From NCBI RefSeq assembly GCF_023283765.1, contig NZ_JAKILG010000002.1, positions 124,001-188,000 on the forward strand: a DNA stretch of 64,000 nucleotides. Reading direction: 5' to 3'. The position numbers and the translations under genes are program-made. The notes beneath the pieces are model-generated. The model was not told the origin of the DNA, ran no database searches, and saw only the letters and a program-made list of their open reading frames with translations. Positions within the stretch are counted from its first letter, which is position 1; every line of letters begins with the position of its first letter. Of the stretch, positions 1 to 10,554 are shown piece after piece. The DNA is from Shewanella profunda (GTDB taxonomy: Bacteria > Pseudomonadota > Gammaproteobacteria > Enterobacterales > Shewanellaceae).

Positions 1-1010
1 AATACATTGGCGGTATCGAACACGCTTGTATGCATTTGTTATATTTCCGCTTCTTCCATAAATTGCTGCGTGATGCGGGTCTGGTTAACTCTAACGAGCC
101 AGCCAAACAATTGCTGACCCAAGGTATGGTGTTGGCCGATGCCTTCTACTACATCAACGAAAAAGGCGCCCGTGTATGGGTTTCTCCTTTAGATGTAGCC
201 ACCACAGAAAAAGACGACAAGGGCCGTATTACTAAGGCTATCGACAAAGACGGCAACGAGCTGGTGTATACCGGCATGAGCAAGATGTCTAAGTCGAAAA
301 ACAATGGTATCGACCCGCAGGTGATGGTTGAAAAATACGGCGCCGATACGGTTCGCCTATTTATGATGTTTGCCTCACCACCAGAATTAACCCTGGAATG
401 GCAAGAGTCAGGCGTTGAAGGCGCACACCGCTTCATTAAACGTCTGTGGAAGTTAGCAAGCGAGCATATTGCCCAAGATAATAGCGAAGCCTTAGACGTT
501 AGCAAGTTAACAAGCGAGCAAAAAGCGCTACGCCGTGAGGTGCACAAGACTATCGCTAAAGTGACCGACGATATCGGCCGCCGTCAGATGTTCAACACTG
601 CGGTTGCCGCCGTGATGGAGCTGATGAATCACCTGCAAAAAGCGCCACAAACCACAGGCCAAGACAACGCCATTATCGGTGAAGCCTTATCTGCGGTAGT
701 ACGTTTGCTGTACCCAATTATTCCCCATGTGAGCTTTAACCTGTGGAACGAATTAGGTAATGCAGGCTACATCGAAGACAGCCAATGGCCCACCGTTGAT
801 GAAGCAGCACTGGTTGAAGACAGCAAGCTTATCGTTGTACAAGTTAACGGTAAAGTTCGTGCAAAAATCACCGTCGCCGCCGATGCGGATAAAGACTCAG
901 TTGAAGCCCTAGGTATGAATGATGAGCATGTGATCAAATACTTAGAAGGTTTAACCGTGCGTAAAGTGATCTATGTTCCGGGCAAACTACTCAGCATAGT
1001 GGCAAATTAA
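1..1010 (+). CDS. leuS: Leucyl-tRNA synthetase, C-terminal part (5' end outside window)
   Basis: Class I aminoacyl-tRNA synthetase that charges tRNA-Leu with leucine in the cytoplasm. The reading frame is open from base 3 to a TAA at 1008-1010, giving about 335 residues, so roughly the first 60 percent of the usual 860-residue enzyme lies before the window. The fragment opens inside the catalytic core (YIGGIEHA, then [11 protein letters not shown]). The KMSKS ATP-binding signature is at bases 282-296. The anticodon-binding helices follow, and the C-terminal domain (VNGKVRAK, near base 843) is present. lptE follows after 20 bases, the usual order in gammaproteobacteria. No defect is visible in the part seen. 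Confidence 0.97.
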   Translation, partial: YIGGIEHACMHLLYFRFFHKLLRDAGLVNSNEPAKQLLTQGMVLADAFYYINEKGARVWVSPLDVATTEKDDKGRITKAIDKDGNELVYTGMSKMSKSKNNGIDPQVMVEKYGADTVRLFMMFASPPELTLEWQESGVEGAHRFIKRLWKLASEHIAQDNSEALDVSKLTSEQKALRREVHKTIAKVTDDIGRRQMFNTAVAAVMELMNHLQKAPQTTGQDNAIIGEALSAVVRLLYPIIPHVSFNLWNELGNAGYIEDSQWPTVDEAALVEDSKLIVVQVNGKVRAKITVAADADKDSVEALGMNDEHVIKYLEGLTVRKVIYVPGKLLSIVAN

Positions 1011-1030
1011 ATAGGAAACCGCGAAAACTT

Positions 1031-1525
1031 ATGCTAATCAAACGCATATGCTTCGCAATCATGGCACTGACCATTATGGCCAGTGCTGGTTGCGGTTTTA
1101 AGCTTCAACGAAGTTATCAGATCCCAGACGTGCTCAGTCAATTAAGTTTGACTAGCTCGGATGAATACAGCGAACTCACCCGCTTAGTTCGTGAGCGTTT
1201 ACGCTTGAACAACGTCAAAGTGGTTGATGCTGCAAATGATATTCCCGTTTTGAGATTAATGACAGACTCGCTAGAGCGCTCGACACTATCGCTTTATTCC
1301 ACAGGGAATGTGGCTGAGTACGAGTTGATTTACCTTGTAGAGTTTGCCGTTGCCTTACCGGGTAAAGAGGCGCAACCCTTCAAAATTGAAATTCGCCGCG
1401 ACTACTTAGACGATCCCCGTACCGCATTGGCTAAAAGTCGTGAAATGGAACTTCTGGTCAAAGAAATGCGCGTTCAAGCCGCCGATCGTATTTTACAATC
1501 GATGGCGAGTATTGAGGTGAATTAA
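1031..1525 (+). CDS. lptE: LPS-assembly lipoprotein LptE (RlpB)
   Basis: Outer-membrane lipoprotein that plugs the LptD barrel and helps place lipopolysaccharide in the outer leaflet. The 164-residue product has a basic start (MLIKR), a hydrophobic stretch and a lipobox ASAGC, so the mature lipoprotein would begin at Cys21. The following GFKLQ is the usual opening of mature LptE. Length fits the family, which runs at about 165-195 residues. It sits between leuS (20 bases upstream) and holA (17 bases downstream), the conserved order, so co-transcription is likely. Identification rests on lipobox, size and position because LptE diverges strongly in sequence. Confidence 0.92.
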   Translation: MLIKRICFAIMALTIMASAGCGFKLQRSYQIPDVLSQLSLTSSDEYSELTRLVRERLRLNNVKVVDAANDIPVLRLMTDSLERSTLSLYSTGNVAEYELIYLVEFAVALPGKEAQPFKIEIRRDYLDDPRTALAKSREMELLVKEMRVQAADRILQSMASIEVN

Positions 1526-1542
1526 TGCGGAACGACAATTAA

Positions 1543-2574
1543 ATGCGGGTCTATCCGGATCAACTTTCCCGCCACCTCAATCAATTATTACCTTGTTACC
1601 TGATTTTTGGTGATGATCCTTGGTTAATCGAAACAACTAAGGATCAAATACGCCAATTTGCGAAACGCCAAGGCTTCGATGAGAAAGTTCAACTCATTCA
1701 AGATACTAGCTTTAATTGGAACGACTTGACTCAGGAATGGCACGCCATGAGCCTGTTTTCCAGTAAACGTCTTATCGAACTCACGCTCCCGAATGCCAAA
1801 CCTGGCGCCGAAGGTTCTAGTGCACTGCAATCACTACTGCAGATACCCAACCCCGATATGTTGTTGATTATCGAGGGGCCAAAACTCGCCAATGAGCAAA
1901 CTAACAGTAAATGGTTTAAGGCTCTCGATACCCATGGCATGTATATCCCCTGCGCGACGCCTGAGGGTGATCAGTTTATGCGCTGGCTCGACTCGCGTCT
2001 TCAACACTTTAAGCTGCAACTGCAAAATGATGCCCGCGCTATGCTGTATTCACTGTATGAAGGCAACTTACTCGCAGCCGATCAAGCCATGCAACTATTG
2101 CAACTGTTAAGCCCGACCAAACCCGTTAGTGCAGATGAGCTAAACCACTACTTTGAAGATCAGTCCCGCTTTACCGTGTTTCAGCTCAGTGATGCACTAC
2201 TGACCAATAAGCAACAAAGTGCGCAGCATATGTTAGCGCAGCTTAATGGTGAGGGTACTGCCCTACCCATCTTGCTATGGACATTATTCAAAGAATTAAA
2301 CCTGCTACTCAACCTAAAGAATGAACAAGTTCAAGGCGTAGCCCTGAATACTCTGTGGGGTAAATATCGTATTTGGGATAAGCGTAAACCCTTGTACCAA
2401 GCGGCTTTACAACGACTAACATTAGAGCAAATCGAGCATATGCTAGTGTTTGCCTCCAAGATTGAGCTTAATTTAAAGCAACAGGGTAAGGAAGATTGGA
2501 CAGGACTTAGCCATCTTTGTCTTTTATTTGACCCTAAAGCCCATCAACATTTGGCTCATATAACCTTGGATTAA
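1543..2574 (+). CDS. holA: DNA polymerase III subunit delta
   Basis: Delta subunit of the clamp loader, which opens the beta sliding clamp during replication. The 343-residue length equals that of the E. coli protein. The N-terminal part contains [12 protein letters not shown] (about residues 20-31), the characteristic opening of the AAA+-like domain, and [12 protein letters not shown] (about 69-80), the beta-clamp contacting region. The C-terminal collar helices follow. There is no functional Walker A motif, as expected for delta. Start ATG 1543 lies 17 bases after lptE. nadD follows after 13 bases, the standard order. Confidence 0.96.
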   Translation: MRVYPDQLSRHLNQLLPCYLIFGDDPWLIETTKDQIRQFAKRQGFDEKVQLIQDTSFNWNDLTQEWHAMSLFSSKRLIELTLPNAKPGAEGSSALQSLLQIPNPDMLLIIEGPKLANEQTNSKWFKALDTHGMYIPCATPEGDQFMRWLDSRLQHFKLQLQNDARAMLYSLYEGNLLAADQAMQLLQLLSPTKPVSADELNHYFEDQSRFTVFQLSDALLTNKQQSAQHMLAQLNGEGTALPILLWTLFKELNLLLNLKNEQVQGVALNTLWGKYRIWDKRKPLYQAALQRLTLEQIEHMLVFASKIELNLKQQGKEDWTGLSHLCLLFDPKAHQHLAHITLD

Positions 2575-2587
2575 GCAAAGAGTTGAT

Positions 2588-3235
2588 ATGCGTATTGGTA
2601 TTTTAGGCGGCACCTTCGACCCCATACATTACGGCCATATTCGCCCAGCAATAGAGGTGAAAGAGGCGCTAGGCTTAGATAAAGTCCTGCTAATGCCCAA
2701 CCATATCCCGCCCCATAAACATCAGCCCAATTTATCCACGGCGCAGCGTCTCAAAATGGTGGCCGATGTATGTGCAGAGTTAGAGGGATTCGAGCTGTGT
2801 GATATCGAAGCCAACCGGGATACCCCCTCCTATACGGTTGTCACCCTTGAACAACTCAGTGCGCAATATCCGGATGCTGAACTGTTTTTTATTATGGGAA
2901 TGGACTCATTTATCCATCTACAAAGCTGGCATAAATGGCAGCAAATTTTTGCGTTTACCAATCTTGTATTATGCCAGCGCCCTGGCTGGCACTTAGCAAA
3001 CGAGCACCCTATGCAGCAGGTACTCATGGCAAGAAGCGCGGCAATGGATACACTCAAAAATGCTAATCCACAGCATAGCCCCATCCATGGCCGTATTTTC
3101 ACCGTCGATATTACACCCCAGGATATCTCATCCACCCAAATACGTTCAGCGTTAGCCATAGGAAAAATTCCGACGAATACACTTATGCCTGTGACCTTGA
3201 ATTACATTCAAAAACAACAACTTTATTTGCCTTAG
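2588..3235 (+). CDS. nadD: Nicotinate-nucleotide adenylyltransferase
   Basis: Adenylates nicotinic acid mononucleotide to deamido-NAD, the penultimate step of NAD synthesis. The 215-residue product begins [17 protein letters not shown], holding the nucleotidyltransferase signature GGTFDPxHxGH. The C-terminal [10 protein letters not shown] (about residues 180-189) is the ISxTxIR substrate-binding motif. Length matches the family at about 213. It is 13 bases downstream of holA and 106 bases upstream of rsfS, as in other gammaproteobacteria. Confidence 0.97.
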   Translation: MRIGILGGTFDPIHYGHIRPAIEVKEALGLDKVLLMPNHIPPHKHQPNLSTAQRLKMVADVCAELEGFELCDIEANRDTPSYTVVTLEQLSAQYPDAELFFIMGMDSFIHLQSWHKWQQIFAFTNLVLCQRPGWHLANEHPMQQVLMARSAAMDTLKNANPQHSPIHGRIFTVDITPQDISSTQIRSALAIGKIPTNTLMPVTLNYIQKQQLYLP

Positions 3236-3341
3236 TAAATTATCTCTCCAGATATCGCAAACAGGGCAGCCGATCCAATGTATTCCGTGGCCTAACACTG
3301 ATATACTACCGCGCTATTTAAAATTAATGAGGTAAGTCAGC

Positions 3342-3671
3342 GTGCAGAGCGCGGAATTAAAACAGTTTGTAGTCGACAAGATCGACGACCTAAAAGCCAG
3401 AGATGTAGTTGTTATTGATGTTAGCAAGCAATCTAACATTACCGATTACATGGTAATTTGCTCAGGCACATCAAAGACTCATGTTAAAGCAATCGCGGAA
3501 AACCTAGTCGTTGAAGCCAAAGCAGCAGGCATCCCACCCCTTGGTGTTGAAGGCCGTGACAGCAGCGAATGGGTACTTGTAGATATGGGGGATGTGATCC
3601 TGCACGTCATGCAAGATCAAACCCGTGATTTCTACCAGCTCGAAAAGCTCTGGTCAGAAAAGCAAGCCTGA
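3342..3671 (+). CDS. rsfS: Ribosomal silencing factor RsfS
   Basis: Binds ribosomal protein uL14 and blocks subunit joining when nutrients are scarce. The 109-residue product starts with GTG at 3342, behind a GAGGTAAG ribosome-binding site at 3329-3336. Family hallmarks are [10 protein letters not shown] (about residues 37-46), [13 protein letters not shown] (about 69-81) and DVILHVM. Its stop codon TGA (3669-3671) shares its A with the ATG of rlmH, so the two are translationally coupled, the typical rsfS-rlmH pair. Confidence 0.96.
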   Translation: MQSAELKQFVVDKIDDLKARDVVVIDVSKQSNITDYMVICSGTSKTHVKAIAENLVVEAKAAGIPPLGVEGRDSSEWVLVDMGDVILHVMQDQTRDFYQLEKLWSEKQA

Positions 3672-4141
3672 TGAAGTTGCAACTCATCGCCGTTGGAACA
3701 CGGATGCCCGATTGGGTTACCCGTGGTTTCGAAGAATACCAGCGCCGCTTTCCCCGTGATATGGCGCTGGAGCTTATCGAAATACCCGCCGGAAAGCGGG
3801 GGAAAAATGCTGATATCGTTCGGATCCTGCAAAAGGAAGGCGAACAAATGTTGGCTGCTATTCCCAAAGGCAACCATATTGTTAGCTTAGATCTACCCGG
3901 TAAAAACTGGACGACGCCAGAACTTGCAACTGCGCTAAGTAAATGGCAACTCGACGGCCGTGATGTAAGTTTGCTCGTGGGTGGGCCCGAAGGTTTAGCG
4001 CCAGCGTGCAAAGAAGCTGCCCATCAAAGTTGGTGCCTCTCGGCATTAACGCTACCCCATCCCCTCGTGCGGATTGTGGTTGCAGAAAGTTTATACCGCG
4101 CGTGGAGCGTAAACACGAATCACCCTTACCACAGAGAATAG
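3671..4141 (+). CDS. rlmH: 23S rRNA pseudouridine-1915 N3-methyltransferase
   Basis: SPOUT-class methyltransferase that modifies pseudouridine 1915 in helix 69 of 23S rRNA on whole 70S ribosomes. The 156-residue length matches E. coli RlmH at 155. [10 protein letters not shown] (about residues 102-111) and [12 protein letters not shown] (about 128-139) form the SAM-binding trefoil knot. The C-terminus NTNHPYHRE is nearly invariant in the family. It overlaps the end of rsfS by one base. The next gene, mrdA, starts 61 bases downstream. Confidence 0.97.
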   Translation: MKLQLIAVGTRMPDWVTRGFEEYQRRFPRDMALELIEIPAGKRGKNADIVRILQKEGEQMLAAIPKGNHIVSLDLPGKNWTTPELATALSKWQLDGRDVSLLVGGPEGLAPACKEAAHQSWCLSALTLPHPLVRIVVAESLYRAWSVNTNHPYHRE

Positions 4142-4202
4142 TGGGATCTTGATGTTAACGAGTGTCAACCACCCGTCATGGGATCAGCCGGAGATAGCAT
4201 AA

Positions 4203-6059
4203 GTGTCGCCAAAAAAGCGGATAACAATGCATGATCACGCCGCCGAGGCGTCACTCTTTAAGCGCCGTGCGCTATTCACTTTTTGCTGTGTGGTCGCCCT
4301 ATTAAGTGTATTGGTAACAAATCTTTATCACCTACAGGTTGAATCCTACAAGGATTATGAAACCCGCTCTAACGATAACCGCATTCGTGTTGTCCCTATC
4401 GCACCTAGCCGTGGCTTAATTTACGACAGAAACGGTGTACTCCTAGCCGAAAACCAACCCTTTTATTCCCTCGACCTTATCCCCGAAAAGATCTCAAAAA
4501 TGTCCGAAACCTTAGATGAACTCGGCAAACTTATTGAGATCAGCGAAGACGAGCGAGAAAGCTTTACCGAAGCGCTAAAGTTTCACCGACGCTTTAAACC
4601 ACTCACACTTAAAAATCAGCTTACTGAAGAACAAGTGGCGATTTTCAGTGTCAACCAACACAAATTTCCCGGTATTTCAGTCGAAGCAGGGTTAAAACGT
4701 AACTATCCCTACAATAGTCAACTAACCCATGTGCTAGGTTATGTGGGTAAGATTAATACCCGAGATCGCGCCCAGTTAGAACGCAGCGATCTATGGAAAA
4801 ATTATGCTGCTACCAAAGATATGGGTAAGCAAGGCATTGAAAAATTTTATGAATCACTACTACATGGCATTCCGGGTCACCTCGAAGAAGAAGTGAACAA
4901 CCGTGGCCGCACTATCCGTACCTTAAAAATTGTGCCGCCAGAACCGGGGCAGGATATATATCTAACCATAGATCTAAAACTGCAGCAAAAGGCTGTGGAA
5001 TTACTTCAAGGACATAAGGGGTCAATTGTAGCGATAGATCCGAGAGATGGCGGTATTCTCGCCTTAGTATCTAGCCCTAGTTACGATCCAAACCAATTTG
5101 TTCAAGGTATTAACAGCAAAGATTACAGTGGGTTACTCAATGATAAATCTCGCCCTTTGATCAACAGGGCAACCCAAGGGCAGTACTCGCCCGCATCAAC
5201 GATTAAGCCTATGATTGCCCTACTCGGATTGGATGAAAAAGCCGTTACCGAACACACTCGAATTTGGGACCCCGGATTTTGGCAAATTCCCGGTGTAGAA
5301 CGTAAATATCGCGATTGGAAACGTTGGGGTCATGGATGGGTTAACGTTTATAGTGCGATTGTAGAGTCCTGTGACACTTACTTTTATGAGTTAGCTTATA
5401 AAGTGGGTGTCGACGCTATTGCTCGCTTTATGGAACCCTTTGGATTTGGTCAAAATACTGGAATAGATATTTTTGAAGAATCTGCAGGCAATATGCCTTC
5501 CAAGGATTGGAAACGCTTAAAGTACAATCAAGCTTGGTATATAGGTGACACCATTTCAGTTGGGATCGGTCAAGGTTATTGGACGGCAACCCCATTACAA
5601 CTGGCCAATGCCACTGCCATTTTAGCTAATAAAGGACGTCGCTTTCAGCCGCATTTACTGAGATCCATGAAGGATAATACGGCAAAAATTGACAATCCTA
5701 TTAATGAGTTCCCCCCAATAGAGCTTAAGAATCCCCGAAACTGGAATATCATCAACGAAGCGATGCGCCAAACCGCACATAAATCTCGCTTTACCGATGC
5801 AACCTATTCGGCGGCAATGAAAACAGGAACGGCTCAGGTTATTGGCGTGGCAGAAAATACAAAATACGATGCAGATAAAATCGCAGAACATTTCCGTGAT
5901 AATGCGCTAGTTATTGCCTACGCGCCCTTTGAAGATCCTAAAATCGTACTCGCAGTGGTCATGGAAAACGCCGGTTGGGGTGGTGCAAACGCAGGTCCAG
6001 TTGCCCGTGCCATGCTGGATGAATACATGCTTAGAGACACTTGGAAACCAACACCATGA
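4203..6059 (+). CDS. mrdA: Peptidoglycan D,D-transpeptidase, penicillin-binding protein 2
   Basis: Class B PBP of the elongasome that cross-links lateral-wall peptidoglycan together with RodA. The 618-residue protein has one N-terminal membrane anchor (about residues 22-44), a pedestal domain and a transpeptidase domain. Its motifs are STIK (SxxK nucleophile, about residue 330), SCD (the second motif, which is SxD in PBP2) and KTGT (about residue 541). Start GTG 4203 is preferred because GGAGA lies eight bases upstream; an in-frame ATG at 4227 has no comparable site. The stop overlaps the rodA start (ATGA). Confidence 0.96.
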   Translation: MSPKKRITMHDHAAEASLFKRRALFTFCCVVALLSVLVTNLYHLQVESYKDYETRSNDNRIRVVPIAPSRGLIYDRNGVLLAENQPFYSLDLIPEKISKMSETLDELGKLIEISEDERESFTEALKFHRRFKPLTLKNQLTEEQVAIFSVNQHKFPGISVEAGLKRNYPYNSQLTHVLGYVGKINTRDRAQLERSDLWKNYAATKDMGKQGIEKFYESLLHGIPGHLEEEVNNRGRTIRTLKIVPPEPGQDIYLTIDLKLQQKAVELLQGHKGSIVAIDPRDGGILALVSSPSYDPNQFVQGINSKDYSGLLNDKSRPLINRATQGQYSPASTIKPMIALLGLDEKAVTEHTRIWDPGFWQIPGVERKYRDWKRWGHGWVNVYSAIVESCDTYFYELAYKVGVDAIARFMEPFGFGQNTGIDIFEESAGNMPSKDWKRLKYNQAWYIGDTISVGIGQGYWTATPLQLANATAILANKGRRFQPHLLRSMKDNTAKIDNPINEFPPIELKNPRNWNIINEAMRQTAHKSRFTDATYSAAMKTGTAQVIGVAENTKYDADKIAEHFRDNALVIAYAPFEDPKIVLAVVMENAGWGGANAGPVARAMLDEYMLRDTWKPTP

Positions 6060-7162
6060 GTGCCCATACAGAACGTCAAAATATCTGGCAACGTCTGCAT
6101 ATAGACCTCCCCCTATTACTCGGTTTGTTCGCAGTAATGGGCTTTGGACTGTTTGTTATCTATTCAGCCAGTGGTGAAGATCTAGGCATGATGGAGCGCC
6201 AGTTATTTCGGATGGTGTTATCGCTTGTGATTATGTTTACCATGGCGCAAATTAATCCTGAGGCGCTCAAGCGCTGGGCCTTGCCCATTTATTTAGCTGG
6301 GATTGTTTTGCTCCTCGGAGTACATTTTTTCGGGGAAATTAACAAAGGTGCACAACGCTGGTTGAACTTAGGTTTTATGGAGTTTCAGCCCTCTGAGCTC
6401 ATAAAACTCGCCTTCCCCATCACTATGGCTTGGTATATTAGTAAGTTTCCGCTTCCCCCCAAAAAACGCTACTTGGCGGGAGCTGGAGTGATTTTGCTCG
6501 TGCCGACGCTGCTTATCGCAAAACAACCCGATCTTGGCACATCCATTCTGGTTGCAGCTTCAGGTATATTTGTATTGTTTTTATCGGGTATGAGTTGGGC
6601 TATTGTGGGCACCTTTATCGCCGCTATCTTGGCCTTTTTGCCTATCCTTTGGTACTTTTTGATGCACGACTACCAACGGACTCGAGTACTCACGTTGCTC
6701 GACCCAGAGCAAGATCCGCTTGGTGCGGGTTACCATATTATTCAATCAAAAATTGCCATTGGTTCAGGAGGAACCTGGGGCAAAGGCTGGCTTGATGGCA
6801 CTCAATCTCAGCTTGAATTTATCCCCGAGCGTCATACCGACTTTATCTTTGCGGTAATAGGTGAAGAGTTTGGTTTAGTTGGCAGTATTATGCTCCTCAT
6901 CATGTATCTCTACATTATTGGTCGTGGATTAGTCATCGCATCCCGTGCTCAAACCAGTTTTGCAAGATTGCTCGCTGGTAGTATCACATTGACTTTCTTT
7001 GTTTATGTTTTTGTGAATATCGGCATGGTTTCAGGTATTCTGCCTGTAGTAGGTGTACCTCTCCCCTTGATAAGTTATGGTGGCACCTCAATGCTGACAT
7101 TGATGACAGGGTTTGGCATTCTAATGAGCATTCATACCCACAGACGTTTTGTCGATAGATAA
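6056..7162 (+). CDS. rodA: Rod-shape glycosyltransferase RodA (SEDS family)
   Basis: Polytopic SEDS peptidoglycan polymerase, partner of PBP2. The protein is about 368 residues with around ten hydrophobic segments. It carries QPDLGTS (about residue 150) and [16 protein letters not shown] (about 255-270), both SEDS signatures, and the C-terminal [10 protein letters not shown] loop. I chose ATG 6056 because it overlaps the mrdA stop as ATGA, the usual coupling. An in-frame TTG at 6041 would add five residues inside mrdA and is less likely. Confidence 0.95.
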   Translation: MSAHTERQNIWQRLHIDLPLLLGLFAVMGFGLFVIYSASGEDLGMMERQLFRMVLSLVIMFTMAQINPEALKRWALPIYLAGIVLLLGVHFFGEINKGAQRWLNLGFMEFQPSELIKLAFPITMAWYISKFPLPPKKRYLAGAGVILLVPTLLIAKQPDLGTSILVAASGIFVLFLSGMSWAIVGTFIAAILAFLPILWYFLMHDYQRTRVLTLLDPEQDPLGAGYHIIQSKIAIGSGGTWGKGWLDGTQSQLEFIPERHTDFIFAVIGEEFGLVGSIMLLIMYLYIIGRGLVIASRAQTSFARLLAGSITLTFFVYVFVNIGMVSGILPVVGVPLPLISYGGTSMLTLMTGFGILMSIHTHRRFVDR

Positions 7163-7178
7163 TTTTAGGGACTTTTTC

Positions 7179-8240
7179 ATGCTTATTCTTCGAGCTTATT
7201 TAGCTCCAGTGGGTTTACTTTGTTTAAGTTCATGCCTTATTGCATGTACAACCCCGAGTGACACAGTACAAACTCCCGCTGGCGAACAAGCAATTGAAGC
7301 CGTCAGTGCTCCAACGCCAACACTTCCAGAGGCGTTGCAGGAAGAATTTATTCAAACTCAGATGCAGCAAGGATTTACTCGCGAAGAAACTATCGCCTTT
7401 CTTAATAAAGCAAACTATAACCAAGCGGTCATCGATGCAATAACTCGCCCCTGGGAAGCGAAACCTTGGGACCAATATTATCCTATTTTCTTAACCGAAA
7501 AACGCTTAGAAGCGGGGCTCGCCTTCTGGAAAAAACACGAAGCCACGATTGCCAAAGCAGCAGCTAAATACCAAGTCGAACCACAGATTATCGTTGCCAT
7601 TATTGGCATTGAAACCTTCTATGGTCAGTACACGGGCAACTATCCGGTTATTGATGCGCTTTATACTTTGGGTTTCCACTACCCACCAAGAGCAACCTTT
7701 TTCCGTAAAGAATTGGGTGAATTGATGAAGCTGGTAAAAGAAGAACATTTAGATATCAGTACACTGAAAGGTTCTTACGCTGGTGCTATGGGCTACGGCC
7801 AATTTATCCCCTCTAGCTATCGCCATTACGCCGTCGATTTTGATAAAAGCGGCAATCGTGATCTATTAAAAAGTCCTGAGGATGCCATTGGTAGCGTCGC
7901 TAATTATTTCCACGAACATGGTTGGCAGGTGAATGCTCCTGTCGCCTTGCCATTAAACAATAGTAAATCGGCACCTAAAGCTAAGGTATGGGCGGGTGAA
8001 AAGCTTAGCTATACAGTGGCAGACATTTTGAGTCCGACCTTAGTATTGACCGATGCAACAGACTTAGACGTATCTCAAAAAGCCTTACTGATTGAGCTCA
8101 AACAAGCAGATAAAACTGACTACTGGCTTGGGCTTAATAACTTTTATGTCATCACTCGTTATAATCGCAGCCCTTTATATTCCATGGCCGTTTATCAATT
8201 TAGCCAACAATTAAAAGAACAGCATGCCTCTAAAAAATAA
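7179..8240 (+). CDS. mltB: Lytic murein transglycosylase B (lipoprotein)
   Basis: Cleaves the MurNAc-GlcNAc bond of peptidoglycan to form 1,6-anhydro ends, acting from the inner face of the outer membrane. The product is about 353 residues from ATG 7179, which follows TTTAGGGAC. An upstream in-frame TTG at 7149 would overlap rodA. The signal peptide ends in possible lipoboxes LSSC and LIAC. Catalytic Glu lies in IIGIETFYGQYTG, and GAMGYGQFIPSSY is the family-103 signature. It overlaps the start of rlpA by 17 bases, placing both remodelling lipoproteins in the mrdA-rodA operon. Confidence 0.94.
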   Translation: MLILRAYLAPVGLLCLSSCLIACTTPSDTVQTPAGEQAIEAVSAPTPTLPEALQEEFIQTQMQQGFTREETIAFLNKANYNQAVIDAITRPWEAKPWDQYYPIFLTEKRLEAGLAFWKKHEATIAKAAAKYQVEPQIIVAIIGIETFYGQYTGNYPVIDALYTLGFHYPPRATFFRKELGELMKLVKEEHLDISTLKGSYAGAMGYGQFIPSSYRHYAVDFDKSGNRDLLKSPEDAIGSVANYFHEHGWQVNAPVALPLNNSKSAPKAKVWAGEKLSYTVADILSPTLVLTDATDLDVSQKALLIELKQADKTDYWLGLNNFYVITRYNRSPLYSMAVYQFSQQLKEQHASKK

Positions 8241-9069
8241 CCTTTCACTGCTTTTAGCTTTGCTCATATGTTTCATGCTTGCAGCTTGCTCTTCGACCCC
8301 AGATAAAGCGAGCACGAGTGCAAGCAAGAAAAATATGGACCCGAATAAGGGCCGCTATTCGCTAAAAAACGACAAAATGCCACTCAATCCACCTGATGTG
8401 GATCACGTGCCAAATGCAACGCCCAAGTATGAACCCTACAGCCGCAGGGGGAATAAACCCTATACGGTTTATGGTGAGTCATACAGAGTGATGAATACGG
8501 GTCAAGGCTTTACCGAAACGGGTAAAGCCTCTTGGTATGGCGAAAAATTTCACGGTTATGAGACATCGAATGGCGAACCCTACGACATGTACTCAATGTC
8601 AGGGGCACATAAAACCTTACCTCTGCCAAGTTATGCGAGGATCACTAACTTAGAAAACAATAAACAAGTGGTTATTCGCATTAACGATCGCGGCCCGTTT
8701 CACTCGGAGCGTATTCTGGATGTCTCCTATGCGGCAGCCTATAAACTCGGCATGCTTGCCACAGGTACAGCTCGCATTAAACTCGAGGTGATTTATATCG
8801 GTAGCATTGCAGGGACAAGTTCAGCCATTGCCAGCATTAACGACACAGGCAATCACTATATTCAGTTAGTCGCCTCTAAAGATCGCGCTAAACTCAGTAA
8901 AATAGCAAAAGAACTTGAGCGAAAATACCAAGTTAAGACCCGTGTACAACCCGCAAATAATATGTTTAGACTACAACTCGGTCCCATCGGCCAAGCTGAA
9001 CTCGCCGATATGATGCTTAACAAAATGAAGCAAAATGGATACCCTGAAAGCTACATGATTCATGAGTAA
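8224..9069 (+). CDS. rlpA: RlpA septal-ring lytic transglycosylase (lipoprotein with SPOR domain)
   Basis: Outer-membrane lipoprotein whose relatives cleave peptidoglycan strands lacking stem peptides at division sites. The 281-residue product has a lipobox LAAC (Cys22). A double-psi beta-barrel follows (GKASWYGEKFHG to NDRGPFHSERILDVS, about residues 100-165), holding the conserved NDRGPF loop. The C-terminal SPOR domain (about 205-280, HYIQLVAS to FRLQLGP) binds denuded glycans. Its start lies inside the end of mltB, so translation is coupled. Confidence 0.93.
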   Translation: MPLKNNLSLLLALLICFMLAACSSTPDKASTSASKKNMDPNKGRYSLKNDKMPLNPPDVDHVPNATPKYEPYSRRGNKPYTVYGESYRVMNTGQGFTETGKASWYGEKFHGYETSNGEPYDMYSMSGAHKTLPLPSYARITNLENNKQVVIRINDRGPFHSERILDVSYAAAYKLGMLATGTARIKLEVIYIGSIAGTSSAIASINDTGNHYIQLVASKDRAKLSKIAKELERKYQVKTRVQPANNMFRLQLGPIGQAELADMMLNKMKQNGYPESYMIHE

Positions 9070-9151
9070 TAAACTCATAACGCTAAGATGTAGATTTAAC
9101 TGAAAAATACCACAAATGAAGGAACCTTCACTAAAAACCCCTGTCGAAGGG

Positions 9152-9160
9152 TGGTATACT
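9152..9160 (+). promoter_or_regulatory. Candidate extended -10 promoter upstream of dacA
   Basis: TGGTATACT contains a TGn extension and a good -10 hexamer (TATACT, 9155-9160), 55 bases before the dacA ATG. I see no good -35 hexamer at 16-18 bases, which fits an extended -10 promoter. It would let dacA be transcribed separately from the genes before it. Confidence 0.4.
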
Positions 9161-9214
9161 CGCGAAGCTATTTAGCCCTTTTCATTCAATACAACCAAAA
9201 GACGTGCCAAGTTA

Positions 9215-10390
9215 ATGATGAATTTTGTAAAAAGTCCCATTAAAACATTGCTGCTAATTTCTAGTGCCTCTCTCCCTGTTTATGCTGCGCAGCCTACTGT
9301 TACACCTGATGCACCAACCGTTGCCGCCAAGGCTTACGTCTTGATGGATTATTATTCTGGCCAAATTATTGCTGAAAGCAATGCCTATGAGAGCCTTAAT
9401 CCCGCCAGTTTAACTAAGATGATGACCAGTTATGTCATTGGCCAAGAAATTAAAGCGGGCAATGTATCCCCCGAAGATGATGTCACTATTACTAAGAATG
9501 CTTGGTCTAAAAACTTCCCTGACTCCTCTAAGATGTTCATCGAAGTCGGCAAAACCGTTAAAGTTGCTGATTTAAACCGAGGTATTATCATCCAGTCAGG
9601 CAACGATGCCTGTGTTGCTATGGCTGAGCATATCGCAGGAACCGAAGGTGCTTTCGTTGACATGATGAACTCATGGACGAAACAACTCGGCATGCGTGAT
9701 AGCTACTTTGAAAACTCCCACGGTTTAGATTCCGATAACCATAAAACGACTGCCTATGATATGGCATTGTTAGGGGCTGCACTTATCCGTGACGTGCCTG
9801 AAGAATACCGTGTATACAGTGAAAAATTTTATACTTTCAACGGGATCAAACAATATAACCGTAATGGTTTATTGTGGGATAACAGCATGAATGTGGATGG
9901 CATAAAAACGGGCCACACCTCTGGAGCGGGCTATAACTTAGTGGCTTCAGCGACCAAAGATGGTATGCGCTTGATCTCTGTGGTAATGGGCACGCAAAGT
10001 GAAGCCGCCCGTAAAGCCGAAAGTAAAAAGCTGCTGACCTATGGTTTCCGTTTCTTTGAAACGATCACACCTTACAAAGCTGGCGATAGCTTTACAACCC
10101 AACAAATTTGGTACGGCGATAAAAGCACTGTCGATTTAGGGGTTGCGACTGATACACCTATCACAGTCAACCGGGGCCGCGCAAAAGACTTAAAAGCCAA
10201 TTTTGAGCTAACTAAACAATTAGATGCACCACTGAAAAAAGGTGAAACTGTAGGCCGACTATTTTTCCAATTAGATGGAAAAGACATAGCCCAATACCCG
10301 TTAGTAACCTTAGAAGAAGTGAATGAGGGTAGCTGGTTTAGCAAATTAGTTGATTACTTTAAGCAACTGTTTTCTGGTTGGTTTAGTTAA
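9215..10390 (+). CDS. dacA: D-alanyl-D-alanine carboxypeptidase (PBP5/6 type)
   Basis: Low-molecular-weight PBP that trims the terminal D-Ala from pentapeptides at the outer face of the inner membrane. The 391-residue product has a signal peptide ending VYAAQP and the three active-site motifs SLTK (about residue 67), SGN (about 129) and KTG (about 231). The C-terminal domain ends in an amphipathic tail (WFSKLVDYFKQLFSGWFS) of the kind that anchors PBP5 to the membrane. ATG 9215 and ATG 9218 are both possible starts. A strong terminator follows 16 bases after the stop. Confidence 0.96.
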   Translation: MMNFVKSPIKTLLLISSASLPVYAAQPTVTPDAPTVAAKAYVLMDYYSGQIIAESNAYESLNPASLTKMMTSYVIGQEIKAGNVSPEDDVTITKNAWSKNFPDSSKMFIEVGKTVKVADLNRGIIIQSGNDACVAMAEHIAGTEGAFVDMMNSWTKQLGMRDSYFENSHGLDSDNHKTTAYDMALLGAALIRDVPEEYRVYSEKFYTFNGIKQYNRNGLLWDNSMNVDGIKTGHTSGAGYNLVASATKDGMRLISVVMGTQSEAARKAESKKLLTYGFRFFETITPYKAGDSFTTQQIWYGDKSTVDLGVATDTPITVNRGRAKDLKANFELTKQLDAPLKKGETVGRLFFQLDGKDIAQYPLVTLEEVNEGSWFSKLVDYFKQLFSGWFS

Positions 10391-10405
10391 ACCGAACCAG
10401 AAGAA

Positions 10406-10436
10406 CAAAGCCACCTTAAGGTGGCTTTGTTTTTTT
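10406..10436 (+). terminator. Rho-independent terminator after dacA
   Basis: A perfect 24-base palindrome (10406-10429; arms CAAAGCCACCTT and AAGGTGGCTTTG) is followed by a run of T (10430-10436). It ends the mrdA-rodA-mltB-rlpA-dacA transcription unit. Confidence 0.92.
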
Positions 10437-10477
10437 GGGGAGTGCATCCCCCTTGAATCGGTTATAATCGCCACCAT

Positions 10478-10526
10478 ATATACCCAAACAACCTGAATCC
10501 TGCATCTTCAGGTTGTTTGGGTATAT
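10478..10526. repeat. Long perfect inverted repeat between dacA and ybeD
   Basis: Two perfect 20-base arms (10478-10497 and 10507-10526) flank a nine-base loop TCCTGCATC. There is no T-tract, and the dacA terminator already lies just upstream, so this is not simply a terminator. A stem this long directly before ybeD could act as a transcribed hairpin or be a mobile palindromic repeat. From memory, similar palindromes recur in Shewanella and related genomes; I could not search. Confidence 0.8.
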
Positions 10527-10554
10527 CCCCCATTACAGATTAAGAGCACTGATT

